64,000 nt of DNA from Apteryx mantelli (taxonomy: Eukaryota > Chordata > Aves > Apterygiformes > Apterygidae). Below are positions 38,472 through 51,339 of this stretch, in pieces. The stretch is from contig NC_089981.1 in the NCBI RefSeq assembly GCF_036417845.1, positions 451,501-515,500 on the forward strand, written 5' to 3'. The notes under the pieces were generated by a model. That model searched no databases, was not told the DNA's origin, and worked only from the letters and a program-made list of their open reading frames with translations. Position 1 is the first letter of the stretch. Each line of letters opens with the position of its first letter. Position numbers and translations under genes: made by a program.

Positions 38472-39568
38472 GCCTGTTCTTGACTTCTTTGGTTCCATAT
38501 GCTGGGCCTGATGCCTTGTAGTGGTTTTCTTCTTCCTAAGGTTCATCCTGCTGGACTCCCTATGCCATGTCATTAACGAGGCAGATCCCCACCACGAGAA
38601 CAGCAAGCACCTCCTTTGCCACATCTCCTGCCTTAGAGAAGGATTGACTTCCCCCACCATAATTATGCATTCAGCCAATTTCTTTGGGTAAGATTTTATT
38701 TGAGAGAAGTGCTCACCAAGTGGTCTGACCATCAGTCACAGTGTAGATCAATTGGCCCAGTTTTATCCACTACCAGCAAGGACCTTCCCATCGTATTTTG
38801 GAGAAGGACCAGTACCCCAGAGCACAGCATATGTGTTGGTCTCTTGGTCTCTTGCATTAAACTTGGTATCAGGATTTCACTTTATGAAGTCCTAATGGGA
38901 AGAGAGATGGAGGGATGTGAGGTGACCTGCTCTTTCCGGCAGCCGATCTCTTCCTTCACCCACCGTTGCAGGTATTACCTGGGCAACTGAAACCTAGGAG
39001 TTGCTGGAGCATATGTAGAAATTGGCAGCACATAACCATCACGTACTGTCATCCTGCATGACAGTGTGGTATGATCTAACATATGAGCTTGGTGGAGCTG
39101 CCACGAAAACTTAGACTCAGCTGGCATAAAGGAACCCAGAAAGCCTAACTCAGTTTTAGACTTCTATACATCAAATATCTTACATTTAAGATACATCCTA
39201 CTATCTTTGGCTTCCAAATAAACAAACAAGAATGTGTATAATTATTCCCAGTGAACTTGTCTGACAATGTGTGCAGCTGCAGAGGTCACAACACGAGATG
39301 AGGTGTGAGGCACTGCTACATTACGGAGTAATGCTACATTACATCTGAAAAGTTAGGTCCTAAGGACTGCTGATGACACATGCCTCTCTTAGGGGTGAGA
39401 GAAAAGAGGGAGCCCTGCAATGGGAAGGGGGTTTCCTTAGCCTCTTTCACAAAAGGCAGGATGTGGCAACAGGCAGTCTTGAATATTGCTCCCTTTTCCT
39501 TTCTCTTTGGCAGGGGGGAACCCACCTACCCGCATATTTAATTCAGCTGTTTCAACAATAAGGACACA

Positions 39569-40552
39569 TCATTTTCTCTCAGTTCTGCTTGGAGTCCTGC
39601 ATCTCTGTTGCTTTCCTGGAGAGCAATACAGCCTTGCTATTGTCCTTCGAAGGGCTTCTTTGACCTCCTTGTTCCTCAGGCTGTAAATCATAGGGTTCAG
39701 CATGGGAATTACCAGGGTATAAAACACAGAGATGATCTTGTCGTGCTCCACAGTGTATTTTGAACTGGGCCTTAAGTACATGAAGGAGCCTGTCCCATAG
39801 AACACGGTAACAGCAGTCACATGGGAAGCACAGGTGGAGAAAGCTTTGTGTCTGCCTTTGTCAGATTTAATCTTGTGGATGGTGACCCCGATGCATATGT
39901 AGGAGATGACAATGAGGAGGATAGTGGAGGTGACAAGCACAGCATCGCAGGTGAAATGGACAAGATGAGTGATGTAAGTGTCAGAGCAGGAGAGTTTGAG
40001 GATGGGGGGCACATCGCAGAAGAAATGGTTGATGATGTTGGAATTGCAGAAGGACAAGCGGAATATAAATGTCGTCTGGACAGTTGCATTCACACAGCTC
40101 ATGAAGTAGGAGCCGCACACAAGGAATATGCAGAACCTCCTGGACATAATGACAGGGTAAAGCAAGGGGTTGCAGATGGCTATGAACCGGTCATACGCCA
40201 TCACGGCCAGGAGGCAGCATTCTCCTGTCACTGCAATGCCGAACAGGAAGAGCTGAGCTGCACACGCTGTGTACGATATGGTTTTTCTCTCTGCCACAAA
40301 GGTCATCAGAGTGCTGGGTATAATGATGGTGGAGTAGCTGACATCTAAGAAGGAAAGGCTGCTGATGAAGAAGTACATGGGGGTGTGGAGCCTGGGGTTG
40401 ATTAGGATGAGCACAATCATCCCTAGATTTCCTGCTACGGTGAACAGATAGATCAGTAGAAACACCATGAAGAGGAGGACTTGCAACCTCAGGTTGTCTG
40501 TGAAGCCCAACAAGATAAATTCCGTCACCACAGTGTGATTCCCTTCTGCCAT
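39569..40552 (-). CDS. Intact olfactory receptor, family 5/8/9-like (left arm copy)
   Basis: A continuous 327-codon frame with all OR landmarks: N5-H-T glycosylation site, GN 41-42, LHTPMY 55-60, MAYDRF 118-123 (F replaces the usual Y), the C97/C179 pair, SY 217-218, KAFSTCASH 236-244 and [12 protein letters not shown] 283-294. The C-tail is long and basic ([18 protein letters not shown]), about 15 residues beyond the usual end. The ATG at 40,552 is preceded by a good splice acceptor 23 bases or so upstream, as in other ORs. The protein is identical to the right-arm copy. It would be a plasma-membrane odorant receptor; the ligand is unknown. Confidence 0.95.
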   Translation of the reverse strand: MAEGNHTVVTEFILLGFTDNLRLQVLLFMVFLLIYLFTVAGNLGMIVLILINPRLHTPMYFFISSLSFLDVSYSTIIIPSTLMTFVAERKTISYTACAAQLFLFGIAVTGECCLLAVMAYDRFIAICNPLLYPVIMSRRFCIFLVCGSYFMSCVNATVQTTFIFRLSFCNSNIINHFFCDVPPILKLSCSDTYITHLVHFTCDAVLVTSTILLIVISYICIGVTIHKIKSDKGRHKAFSTCASHVTAVTVFYGTGSFMYLRPSSKYTVEHDKIISVFYTLVIPMLNPMIYSLRNKEVKEALRRTIARLYCSPGKQQRCRTPSRTERK

Positions 40553-41475
40553 CTATCATGGGTGAGAAAGCCAGGGTTACACTGAAGAAAACAAGACAAA
40601 TGCAAGGTGACTGTCAGAATGCCAACACGGCTCTAGTCAAGTTGACTGAGGATGCAGGTTTAATTTTGCTTATATCTTCCTATTCATGTTTTTCAAGTTT
40701 TGAACTCAGAGTATCTCAGAGACATTTCCTGCCTTTCAAAAATATGTATTCTTTCTGTGTACTTTGAAGGAGCACAGGTTAACAAGTCACACCTGTTCCT
40801 GCAAACTTCACTACTTTTCCCTCCCCAAATGCTTGATTTAACCTCTACAGCAGTCATCTGCGCTGCAGGCATTAGCTCCATAGTATTTGTTGCACCTCAC
40901 CTCTATTAGATGTTCACTCAAAGATGACATGCCCTAGAAATGCTTTTTCCCCATGTTGCTATAGACCCGGTCTAGGTAATTAACTTTGTACATTGCTGAG
41001 ACATAAACACATGTGAAACTAGGAAAATCTCTCAAACCCCCAAAAAGGGGCCAAAGAAGTCTGTAGCTTACCCCTGTGCCAGAATGATATTTTGGGGCAA
41101 CTATGGTAAGTAGCAGGCAAAAGCTGGTGGCTTGGAAAAGCTGACCTAGAAGCATGAATGGCATTTCAGCTTGAAAAAGAGCAGGGCTTATGGTCTGCTG
41201 TTGCCTCTGTAAATCTGGAACTAACGTGAAAATTATAATCAGCTGACTTCTCAAGCAGGTTCTGTTTCAGAAGTCTAGAAATAAGCTTTCTGTGCCCAGG
41301 AATAGAAAATTAGAAGAGACCTTGGAATAACTGATCTTGTCCACTTTTCTTTTTCCAAGGAAGAATGCACTGCACCAATGGGATTCCCAGAAACTTTTGC
41401 CTCATTTCTTCTTTAAACTCTCTAGTAGCACAGTTTTCACACAATCCCTAGCTATTTATGTTTCTTCTTAAACAT

Positions 41476-41545
41476 ACTGAAATTCCAGGCCCAAATGCAA
41501 GGAGTACAATATTGAAGGTTTTCATTTGCTACTGGGCAATGCCTA
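41476..41545 (+). promoter_or_regulatory. Conserved OR upstream segment
   Basis: The 70 bases before the OR start codon recur in inverted orientation at 45,637-45,705 with about four mismatches in 68 aligned positions. Conservation right up to the ATG suggests leader or promoter-proximal sequence of a once-duplicated OR. No clear splice acceptor is seen. Confidence 0.5.
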
Positions 41546-42484
41546 ATGGTGAAAGGAAATCTTACTGTGGTGTGTGAGTTCACTCTCCAAGGCTTCACAG
41601 ACAACCCTCAGTTGCAAGCCCTCCTCTTTGTGCTGTTGCTCCTTATCTATGCTGTGAGCCTGCTGGGAAATCTCACCATCATCACATCAATCAGAATTGA
41701 GCCTCGCCTGCACATCCCCATGTACTTTTTCCTCTGTAACTTGTCCTTTGTTGATATCACTTACTCCTCTGTGATTGCCCCCAAGACGATGGTGAATCTG
41801 TCAGCAGAGAAGAAAGTAATTTCATTTGCTGGTTGTGTCACATAATTTTTTCTTCACTCTTTTTCCATAAATGCTGAGGTTTTCCTCCTGGCTGTGATGG
41901 CATATGATCGGTTCATATCTGTTTGTGAGCCACTGCGGTACGCAGTCCTTATTTCCAGAAAACTCTGTGTTCAGTCGGTTTCTGCATCGTACTTATGCAG
42001 TTGCATTAATGTGGTTGCCCACACAGCTTCTTTGTTCAGCCCGTCCTTCTTTGGCCCCAATATCATCAATCACTTCTTTTGTGACATTCCTCCCTTGCAG
42101 AAACTCTCCTGCTCTGATACACGCTTTGCTCACATGGTGCACGTGGTCTTTTCTGCAGTAGCAGGGTTGAGCACTGTTTTAGCCATCCTCATCTCTTATC
42201 TGTATATCATCATGTCCATTCTACGGATTCACTGTGCCCCAGACAGGTGGAAAACCTTTTCCACCTGTGCCTCCCACCTGTCATCTGTCACCCTCTTCTA
42301 TGGGAGTCTCTTCTTTATCTACTTCAGACCCATGTCCAGCAGCTCAGCTGATCAATACAAAGTGGTGTCTGTGTTTTACACACTGATAGTCCCTATGGTG
42401 AACCCCCTGATCTACAGCCTGAGGAACAAGGAGATGAAGGATGCTCTGAGGAGGACAACAGCAAAAATAATTATTACTAAGTAA
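41546..42484 (+). pseudogene. Olfactory receptor with a single premature stop
   Basis: A full-length OR of the same general type as the palindrome receptors: N5-L-T site, [45 protein letters not shown] and [21 protein letters not shown]. The only defect visible is a TAA at 41,843-41,845, codon 100, in the segment FAGCVT*FF where family members usually have Gln (CAA to TAA is one step). The same frame then runs open for more than 200 codons to 42,484, with 312 codons overall. There are no frameshifts or deletions, so inactivation is recent or the stop may be polymorphic or an assembly error. Confidence 0.9.
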
Positions 42485-44426
42485 AATCATTTTATGGGAC
42501 AAATCTGGAAATGTATAAAAGTGGGAGAAAAATTCAGAGAGTAAAATTTGTCTCCTGTGGAAGACGTCCATGTTTTTGAGTCAGCAGCTAGGAACCTCAA
42601 TAAGATGGGATGCTGCTTTTTTATTTTTCTTGGGATATAACTTTTTTGGAAGTCAGTAGAGGGAAAATCAGAACAGGATATTTTCAGCCACCACTTGCCT
42701 TCTACAGAAGATACCAGTCAGTGAAGTGAGAACTGGTTTCCAGGTTGCTTCCCACGGAGTTGCCCCAGATCTCTACAGCCCCAGCTAACCCTCTACCCAG
42801 CTGTCGAACATGCAGCTATGCTGTGCAGGAAATGTATAGCAGGAGAAATAAGGACCCTAGGTGAAAACCTTCCTGTTAGCTCAGTTCAAACTAGATGAAG
42901 TGATAGCTGCTATTACTAAGTGTCTTTGAGGTTAAGGGCTGGAAACTTAACACCTTTCTGAGGTCACCCAAGCCAGAAAAGGAAATGTCAAACTAACGGA
43001 GAATTTTGTACTGAAAGAGTCAGTCTTGTGTATAGGATAATTCTGTGGGGAACTGTTCCACAGAAATTTACCAGCCAGCTGCAGGGGTGAGGCAGGCGTC
43101 TGGTCTTAACATGAGAGTGTAACCCCAACCATCATGACCTGCCCTGTTAGGAATACAAACTCTGAAGACTAACAATGTAAGAAGGACGGTATACTGAATT
43201 ATCATCAAGAAGTTGCACCACTGGTTTAAATAAGTGAATCCCTACCTGACTTTCATAGGACAAAGTGTCTTCTGATCTATACTACTTCGTCCAGTTGGAT
43301 GCCCAGGTCAAGCTGTCTAGCTTTCCCTGGAAAGGAAATGGAAGGAGGAAGTGGCATCCTGAGAAGGTAATTCGTCCCACTTTCCTTAGCCACCTCTCTT
43401 AGGTTAGGGTGTATGCCTCTTTGATAAAGGTTTCTACCTGCATCCATTGACCACAGAATGGGGGTGGCTTTGTAAATTTTTAAATCTGGGGTAGGATTCA
43501 TGTGCTCTAACTCTAGGTTTCCAAACAAAAATAAAGCAACATTCATTTTCCTCATTCCCATTTTATGCTTAACTGGTTTCACTTGTGTCCATGTGATCAT
43601 GTCACCTTTGTGAGTTCCCCATAGATCTCCTCACCAGTAGAAATAATAGTACTAGTAAACAGTAATATTAAGAGATGTAAACTTCTGTAGATGTCCATCG
43701 TACCGAGTGAAAAATATGGCTGCAAAATTTGACCTCAAAGGAGATTCCATTATTTCAAAAATTTCCATTATTTTACTGTGTCAGGACAACATAGAGAAAT
43801 ATGAAAGGAATGTTGTATTTAATTAAAATATATAAATATTTATATTTTAAAGAAGCCTTCAGTATTTTGTTTCAACATTCTGAGTCACAGTAAACTAATC
43901 AAAACAACTTTTATTTAGTTTGGGTTAGTATATATACACTAGACTAGGTCACTGTAAGCACCACCCCCTCTTACTGCTAATACCATTGCTAATATGCTAG
44001 CAGTAATGTCCCGTGCTGGACCCATTTCACCTGCTATTAGGCACTGAGCCACATCTCCCAAGGTTGTAATTATATCAGCTCACTGCCAGAGCAAAGCGAT
44101 TTTGTTTTTCCCCTGTCTTTTCTTTTTCCTCCCATCCTTGGCTTCCAGATGCATCCCTTCCCATCTATTAGCGCGAACTCTCACACATCAACAGTTCTCT
44201 GAGCTGTTCCAGCAGAACAACAGAAAATTAACTTTTCTTTTTTTCTTTCCTCCTGCATTGTGTGAAATTTCTGTTGGGCTTCCACGTGCTGTAAGGTCCA
44301 CATAAAACAAGAGCACCCAGCTCTCCACAGAAGGGATGGACAAGCAGGGGCACCCACGCTTCCAGAAGATTTGGGGGGCTTGTAACCCACACATCCTTTG
44401 AGAGCTGGTATGTACATTTAATTACA

Positions 44427-44454
44427 TGTGCGTGTGCGTGTGCGTGTGAGTGTG
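44427..44454. repeat. (GTGTGC)n simple repeat
   Basis: Alternating GT/GC purine-pyrimidine run with Z-DNA-type composition in the palindrome spacer. Confidence 0.85.
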
Positions 44455-45636
44455 CACAGGGTTAGAACATCTTGGGATTAGGTATGGTATGCATTTACAG
44501 ACACTTTGTAGAAATTTATTATTGCAGTTTATCTGTTGTATTGCTGATATGGATCCTGAACATAGAGTTCAACAATTACCAGTTAATGATGTGTTGTTAA
44601 GAAACTAATAAATATTTTCAATCCTGATTTTGGTTTAAACCATGTGAAGTGATTTGCCTTTTTTTTTTTTCTTCTCGTTTGCAACAGTTTTCTCAGTAAA
44701 TATAGCATCTGTATCCATTTTCTCCAACAGGTTCTGGTATTTGAAAGAGCAGGCTAACTCAAACACCCATTTACCTTCCTTTTTCAGACACTTCTAGGTC
44801 ACCTCTAAGCTTTTGGCTCTGTGGTGCTCATGGTTTTTTTTCAATATAAGAAACAGTCACTGCTTCAGTCCTCTGGAACTCTGGAATTCCTCTGGAATTT
44901 CCAAGTGTAAATGAACAGGAAGCTGAAGAATCCGCCTCACAAGAGGCCACCAACCCTTCCATAGCCTGGAAAATACACATACCAAAAGAAGATGCCTCTA
45001 GAAGTGACAGGTGACAGTAGTGGCTGGGAGAGAATGCAAAGAATGAACAAGGAAAAAGCTGGGGAAAGGTATCTGGAGACTGCTTGTTTTGGGTAGATGG
45101 CCAGTCAAAAGCTTTCAAAAGGATGTCAAACAGAGCACTATATAACCCTGACAACAGGACATTTTTCCTCTTTCTTTACCTCTCCCTGCTCATTTCCTCC
45201 TGCCCAGTTTCAAAGTTAAAATTCCTCTCTTAATTTTAGGGGCCTTTTAAGGGTTATCCCCAACTCTCTCATTCCCTGTCACGACCTCCCCCACTCCCCA
45301 CCCACTACAAGTAAGTGGTGAAAGCATGCGTCTGGGAAGAAAGAGGTGTACACAGTGGTGGGAAGCTATTAGATCGTCACTTTTGGAAACACACCCTAAT
45401 TTTGATGAGATACATTCAGACCCTACTCTTGAGCAGTAGGCACTATAGTAATCACTGTGTACAAGCACAAGCCAAAGGAGATTAGTTTCCAAGGGTCCCC
45501 TCATTAATTTTAGCACAAGTATCCTTGATTATTTTCATTTTTATTGTTCCTGCAGGGGCATAGCTAACACTAAGGATATTAGAGTCACCATCAGAGTGGT
45601 GCTTCTATGGTGCAGTTTTGAACCTCATACTAGGCA

Positions 45637-45705
45637 TTACCCAGTAGCAAATGAAAAGCTTCAATATTGTACTCCTCGCATTTGGGCCTGGGATTTCAGT
45701 CCATG
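45637..45705 (-). repeat. Inverted diverged copy of an OR upstream segment
   Basis: The reverse complement matches 41,476-41,545 (TAGGCATTACCCAGTAGCAA... to ...GGGATTTCAGT) with about four substitutions and no gaps. No OR coding sequence follows it, so only the leader or promoter-like part survives. Similarity stops within about two bases of where the palindrome inner edge falls in the other copy. Confidence 0.8.
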
Positions 45706-46119
45706 CAGGTTCTGTGCTACTTGTTGAGATGGAGAGTTTATGGCTTTTATCTTTCGCTTTAACACACAACACTGCTCTGCCACCAGCAGGGTTTCCCCTA
45801 ACTACTTAGCTATTGTGTAGCCTGGCATTATAATGTCCTGCTAGCTGTTTTCCTTCCACCAAGTTTTCAATACACCTTGTATAACAAGGCCATCATTTTA
45901 GGCCCAAAATTCAAGTTTGGGGAAACTTTATTTCTTACGCCTCTTGTATTAGTTGGAACCTTCTTCAGTGCTTTCCATTCATTTTCCATCTTCTGACTTG
46001 GCCTTCACTTCATGATACAGAAGTTTCATATATTCAGTCTTAGAAACATTACCCTGGAGCCATGCAACCTTCCATATTTGTCAGTTTTCCCCTTACTTTT
46101 AAAGCTCATTTAACATCTT

Positions 46120-46600
46120 TTTGATTTGCCAGCAGCTTGGTTTCCTACCAGTTCAGATGAAATCTACTCCTCTTGCACAGGATGCCTTTATTACAGAATT
46201 GTACTGAGTCCTTAAGGAAGCTAAAGCTTTCCTCACACAATAATCTTAGCTGCTTAAATAGATGTTTCTCCACTCTCTCCTTAATATGCCTTACAATGCT
46301 AAGAGCACTTCAGAAAATGTAACCAAAAATTTCCAGGTCTTCATCTGCCTTTCCTTGAGCCTAAACTTTGCCTCCAGAACTTCACTCCTGCTTTCCCCTA
46401 TATCATTAGTAATTCCATGTATGATGACAGCATATTAATCCCATGACCTTCACAATAGACTGTGTAGGTTCACTGTGTAATCTACGGACTTTGTGTTTCA
46501 GAGGAATACACTCTTTGTTCCTTTCTGCCATCTATGCTGATTAATTTTCCCCTCACAGAATCTATGAACCTAGGTAACCATGGGAAACTTGATCTTTTCA
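46120..46600 (-). mobile_element. Old antisense CR1-like 5' fragment
   Basis: The stretch TTGAGCCTAAACTTTGCCTCCAGAACTTC...CCTATATCATTAGTAATTCCATG resembles the antisense 5' region common to sauropsid CR1 elements (CCTCCAGAAC... TCATTGGTACC...ATGTA). It is strongly diverged and contains no intact frame. Identification is from memory of the family pattern. Confidence 0.4.
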
Positions 46601-49258
46601 TCTCAAGTGTCAATAATTTTTCCTCCCTCCAAGTCTGAACAGCTTTAGCTGGGCAATTGTTCCATTAAATGGAGTGATGCAGACAAATGAAGCAACAGAA
46701 AGGGCTGGGGACTTATTTCTCTTGGACTGAATGTACGAAGATTATTTCTTGAGCACTGACTTATCTAGCCAGAGTGTTTGATTTGGTTACACATAAACAT
46801 ATCCCTTGGTGAATAAGAAGAGACCTTGGCAAATATGTCGTTGTTTTAACTGGAGCATCTTAGAAGAACATTAGTTTGTGCCTTGAATTAATTTACTTCC
46901 CTATTTCACATGTTGGGGGTCCCAGTGTAGAGGTTAGAAGCGTAGAGAAAGTATTTGAAGGAGCAACTCCTATCTGTGCTTCTTATGTCTTTAGCATGTT
47001 TCAGAATGGGCTGAAGCACACGTCTGATGTCAACACACAGCTTGAGAAAGGAGCTTCCCAGAATGCAAAACAAGGCCTAAATGTCACTCTTCTCCAGTGG
47101 TTTAATTCACCCCTGCATATCCTAGAGCCTCAGAAGACCAAGACAGGTTGATGTGGCTGAAATGACCAGTCTGCTTCAGAGCAGTCTGGGGAAAGGGCCT
47201 TCTCCTCTACTGAACAGCAGCATCTTTTCTCATTCCCTGTGTTGCCCTCTCCAGTGTGGAAAATGATTTTTTTTTTTTTTTGGTCCATGATGACCTAGGT
47301 TACTACATAGCAGAAGAAAACAAGGAAAATAACACAGAGGACCACATGGGGAAAAAAAAAGAAAAGAAAAAATTTCTCTTTAAAAATGTGAGGAAGAAAG
47401 TCCATTTGTATAATTGCACAAGGAGAGGGAACAGGTTTTCTCCACAGGGAGCACAAAGGACATTTTAATTGTCCCACTGTGCCTTGCCTTGTGTTCAGAT
47501 GCTGTGCCCACCCAGGAATTCTACACCCAAATGGAGCATAAGTATATGAAAGTGCATGTTAATTGCTAAATTACCTCCTTTCTGACAAGGAGCAGGAGAC
47601 TTTCCTCTCCCGCAAGTAAGCTCTGTCCCTGGTTCAACTAAAGATGCACTGTGTCTCCCCTTTTGGTTTTAGAGAACAGGAATTCCTTCTTATTTGGAGC
47701 CAATAGAGATTGTGCACCTTGCAGTGAAAGCTGCATTATTTTCTTCCTCTTTCTCTGCTTCTTTTACAGGAGAGTTCGTTGACAGTATAAGCAACACTAA
47801 CACCCCCAGCATGCTAAGACGTGAGTGGTAAGGTAAGAATAGTGGGCTGCAAATACAAGTTCTAGTGACAAGCCTGAATGCGGAAGATGAACTATTTCAT
47901 ACCTTTGCTTTATAGCATGAGGGAAGCGGGAATTCCCTTCTTGCCCCTCCTCCCCATCTATCAATACAGGTATTCTTGAGAATAATCTCTGATTATTTTT
48001 CAGATTGTGAGAGCTGGCTTTAGGAGCTTTCAAAGCAGTAGCTTTCTCATTTCGCTGGGATTCCATGTGGCATAATTGCCATGAGAACAAACTCTTTGAC
48101 TGAAGATAATAACTTACAAAATGAGCTAACACCTTACTGGACACAGTCTAGGAAAAGCTATATGCTTAAAAAAAAAGCATTAAAACTGTGTTAAAACCAG
48201 TGGTGGAAAAATGTCTAAAAAGTGAAAGGGGAAAAATTGTTTCTTATGCCACAACGAGTGGGACAAAAGGGTTTTCAGTTAAATTGCAATGGGAAAATTT
48301 GGGCTAAATTTAGGAGAAAACTTAATAATCACTTACTGTTTAAGAAGAAACATAAATAGCTAGGGATTGTGTGAAAACTGTGCTACTAGAGAGTTTAAAG
48401 AAGAAATGAGGCAAAAGTTTCTGGGAATCCCATTGGTGCAGTGCATTCTTCCTTGGAAAAAGAAAAGTGGACAAGATCAGTTATTCCAAGGTCTCTTCTA
48501 ATTTTCTATTCCTGGGCACAGAAAGCTTATTTCTAGACTTCTGAAACAGAACCTGCTTGAGAAGTCAGCTGATTATAATTTTCACGTTAGTTCCAGATTT
48601 ACAGAGGCAACAGCAGACCATAAGCCCTGCTCTTTTTCAAGCTGAAATGCCATTCATGCTTCTAGGTCAGCTTTTCCAAGCCACCAGCTTTTGCCTGCTA
48701 CTTACCATAGTTGCCCCAAAATATCATTCTGGCACAGGGGTAAGCTACAGACTTCTTTGGCCCCTTTTTGGGGGTTTGAGAGATTTTCCTAGTTTCACAT
48801 GTGTTTATGTCTCAGCAATGTACAAAGTTAATTACCTAGACCGGGTCTATAGCAACATGGGGAAAAAGCATTTCTAGGGCATGTCATCTTTGAGTGAACA
48901 TCTAATAGAGGTGAGGTGCAACAAATACTATGGAGCTAATGCCTGCAGCGCAGATGACTGCTGTAGAGGTTAAATCAAGCATTTGGGGAGGGAAAAGTAG
49001 TGAAGTTTGCAGGAACAGGTGTGACTTGTTAACCTGTGCTCCTTCAAAGTACACAGAAAGAATACATATTTTTGAAAGGCAGGAAATGTCTCTGAGATAC
49101 TCTGAGTTCAAAACTTGAAAAACATGAATAGGAAGATATAAGCAAAATTAAACCTGCATCCTCAGTCAACTTGACTAGAGCCGTGTTGGCATTCTGACAG
49201 TCACCTTGCATTTGTCTTGTTTTCTTCAGTGTAACCCTGGCTTTCTCACCCATGATAG

Positions 49259-50242
49259 ATGGCAGAAGGGAATCACACTGTGGTGACGGAATTTATCTTG
49301 TTGGGCTTCACAGACAACCTGAGGTTGCAAGTCCTCCTCTTCATGGTGTTTCTACTGATCTATCTGTTCACCGTAGCAGGAAATCTAGGGATGATTGTGC
49401 TCATCCTAATCAACCCCAGGCTCCACACCCCCATGTACTTCTTCATCAGCAGCCTTTCCTTCTTAGATGTCAGCTACTCCACCATCATTATACCCAGCAC
49501 TCTGATGACCTTTGTGGCAGAGAGAAAAACCATATCGTACACAGCGTGTGCAGCTCAGCTCTTCCTGTTCGGCATTGCAGTGACAGGAGAATGCTGCCTC
49601 CTGGCCGTGATGGCGTATGACCGGTTCATAGCCATCTGCAACCCCTTGCTTTACCCTGTCATTATGTCCAGGAGGTTCTGCATATTCCTTGTGTGCGGCT
49701 CCTACTTCATGAGCTGTGTGAATGCAACTGTCCAGACGACATTTATATTCCGCTTGTCCTTCTGCAATTCCAACATCATCAACCATTTCTTCTGCGATGT
49801 GCCCCCCATCCTCAAACTCTCCTGCTCTGACACTTACATCACTCATCTTGTCCATTTCACCTGCGATGCTGTGCTTGTCACCTCCACTATCCTCCTCATT
49901 GTCATCTCCTACATATGCATCGGGGTCACCATCCACAAGATTAAATCTGACAAAGGCAGACACAAAGCTTTCTCCACCTGTGCTTCCCATGTGACTGCTG
50001 TTACCGTGTTCTATGGGACAGGCTCCTTCATGTACTTAAGGCCCAGTTCAAAATACACTGTGGAGCACGACAAGATCATCTCTGTGTTTTATACCCTGGT
50101 AATTCCCATGCTGAACCCTATGATTTACAGCCTGAGGAACAAGGAGGTCAAAGAAGCCCTTCGAAGGACAATAGCAAGGCTGTATTGCTCTCCAGGAAAG
50201 CAACAGAGATGCAGGACTCCAAGCAGAACTGAGAGAAAATGA
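49259..50242 (+). CDS. Intact olfactory receptor, family 5/8/9-like (right arm copy)
   Basis: A 327-codon frame whose protein is identical to that of the left-arm copy at 39,569-40,552. It has GN 41-42, LHTPMY 55-60, MAYDRF 118-123, the C97/C179 pair, KAFSTCASH 236-244 and PMLNPMIY 283-290. The upstream tract TTGTCTTGTTTTCTTCAG, ending at 49,229, is a strong splice acceptor, leaving 29 bases of leader before the ATG. It lies about 4.6 kb upstream of the TRIM gene on the same strand. As the two copies are identical in promoter and coding sequence, reads cannot be assigned to one or the other. Confidence 0.95.
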   Translation: MAEGNHTVVTEFILLGFTDNLRLQVLLFMVFLLIYLFTVAGNLGMIVLILINPRLHTPMYFFISSLSFLDVSYSTIIIPSTLMTFVAERKTISYTACAAQLFLFGIAVTGECCLLAVMAYDRFIAICNPLLYPVIMSRRFCIFLVCGSYFMSCVNATVQTTFIFRLSFCNSNIINHFFCDVPPILKLSCSDTYITHLVHFTCDAVLVTSTILLIVISYICIGVTIHKIKSDKGRHKAFSTCASHVTAVTVFYGTGSFMYLRPSSKYTVEHDKIISVFYTLVIPMLNPMIYSLRNKEVKEALRRTIARLYCSPGKQQRCRTPSRTERK

Positions 50243-51339
50243 TGTGTCCTTATTGTTGAAACAGCTGAATTAAATATGCGGGTAGGTGGGTTCCCCCCTG
50301 CCAAAGAGAAAGGAAAAGGGAGCAATATTCAAGACTGCCTGTTGCCACATCCTGCCTTTTGTGAAAGAGGCTAAGGAAACCCCCTTCCCATTGCAGGGCT
50401 CCCTCTTTTCTCTCACCCCTAAGAGAGGCATGTGTCATCAGCAGTCCTTAGGACCTAACTTTTCAGATGTAATGTAGCATTACTCCGTAATGTAGCAGTG
50501 CCTCACACCTCATCTCGTGTTGTGACCTCTGCAGCTGCACACATTGTCAGACAAGTTCACTGGGAATAATTATACACATTCTTGTTTGTTTATTTGGAAG
50601 CCAAAGATAGTAGGATGTATCTTAAATGTAAGATATTTGATGTATAGAAGTCTAAAACTGAGTTAGGCTTTCTGGGTTCCTTTATGCCAGCTGAGTCTAA
50701 GTTTTCGTGGCAGCTCCACCAAGCTCATATGTTAGATCATACCACACTGTCATGCAGGATGACAGTACGTGATGGTTATGTGCTGCCAATTTCTACATAT
50801 GCTCCAGCAACTCCTAGGTTTCAGTTGCCCAGGTAATACCTGCAACGGTGGGTGAAGGAAGAGATCGGCTGCCGGAAAGAGCAGGTCACCTCACATCCCT
50901 CCATCTCTCTTCCCATTAGGACTTCATAAAGTGAAATCCTGATACCAAGTTTAATGCAAGAGACCAAGAGACCAACACATATGCTGTGCTCTGGGGTACT
51001 GGTCCTTCTCCAAAATACGATGGGAAGGTCCTTGCTGGTAGTGGATAAAACTGGGCCAATTGATCTACACTGTGACTGATGGTCAGACCACTTGGTGAGC
51101 ACTTCTCTCAAATAAAATCTTACCCAAAGAAATTGGCTGAATGCATAATTATGGTGGGGGAAGTCAATCCTTCTCTAAGGCAGGAGATGTGGCAAAGGAG
51201 GTGCTTGCTGTTCTCGTGGTGGGGATCTGCCTCGTTAATGACATGGCATAGGGAGTCCAGCAGGATGAACCTTAGGAAGAAGAAAACCACTACAAGGCAT
51301 CAGGCCCAGCATATGGAACCAAAGAAGTCAAGAACAGGC

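Larger units (their letters stand above)
27711..41474. repeat. Left arm of a giant inverted repeat (palindrome)
   Basis: This 13,764-base arm is the reverse complement of 48,337-62,105. A left position and its right partner sum to 89,811 from the inner edge out to a C/G homopolymer at 35,315-35,329. They sum to 89,816 from there to the outer edge. That single 5-base length change (15 G against 20 C) is the only indel I find. I saw four substitutions, at left positions 29,728, 32,347, 32,364 and 35,003. All open frames compared between the arms are otherwise the same. The outer edge falls inside an OR-like sequence; the inner edge lies 71 bases before another OR start. Confidence 0.97.
41475..48336. 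other. Spacer between palindrome arms
   Basis: Single-copy 6,862-base region between the inverted arms. It holds the interrupted OR (41,546-42,484), a diverged inverted copy of that OR's upstream region (45,637-45,705), an old antisense CR1-like fragment (about 46,120-46,600) and a GT/GC simple repeat (44,427-44,454). From 42,485 to 45,636 and 46,600 to 48,336 I recognise no gene. A 107-codon minus frame at 43,277-43,600 has no identifiable domain. Confidence 0.7.

Noticed and set aside
39821-40348. 175-codon frame antisense to the left OR (and 49,463-49,990 in the right arm)
   Set aside because: It is a shadow frame over conserved OR coding sequence, has no domain of its own, and appears twice only because of the palindrome.
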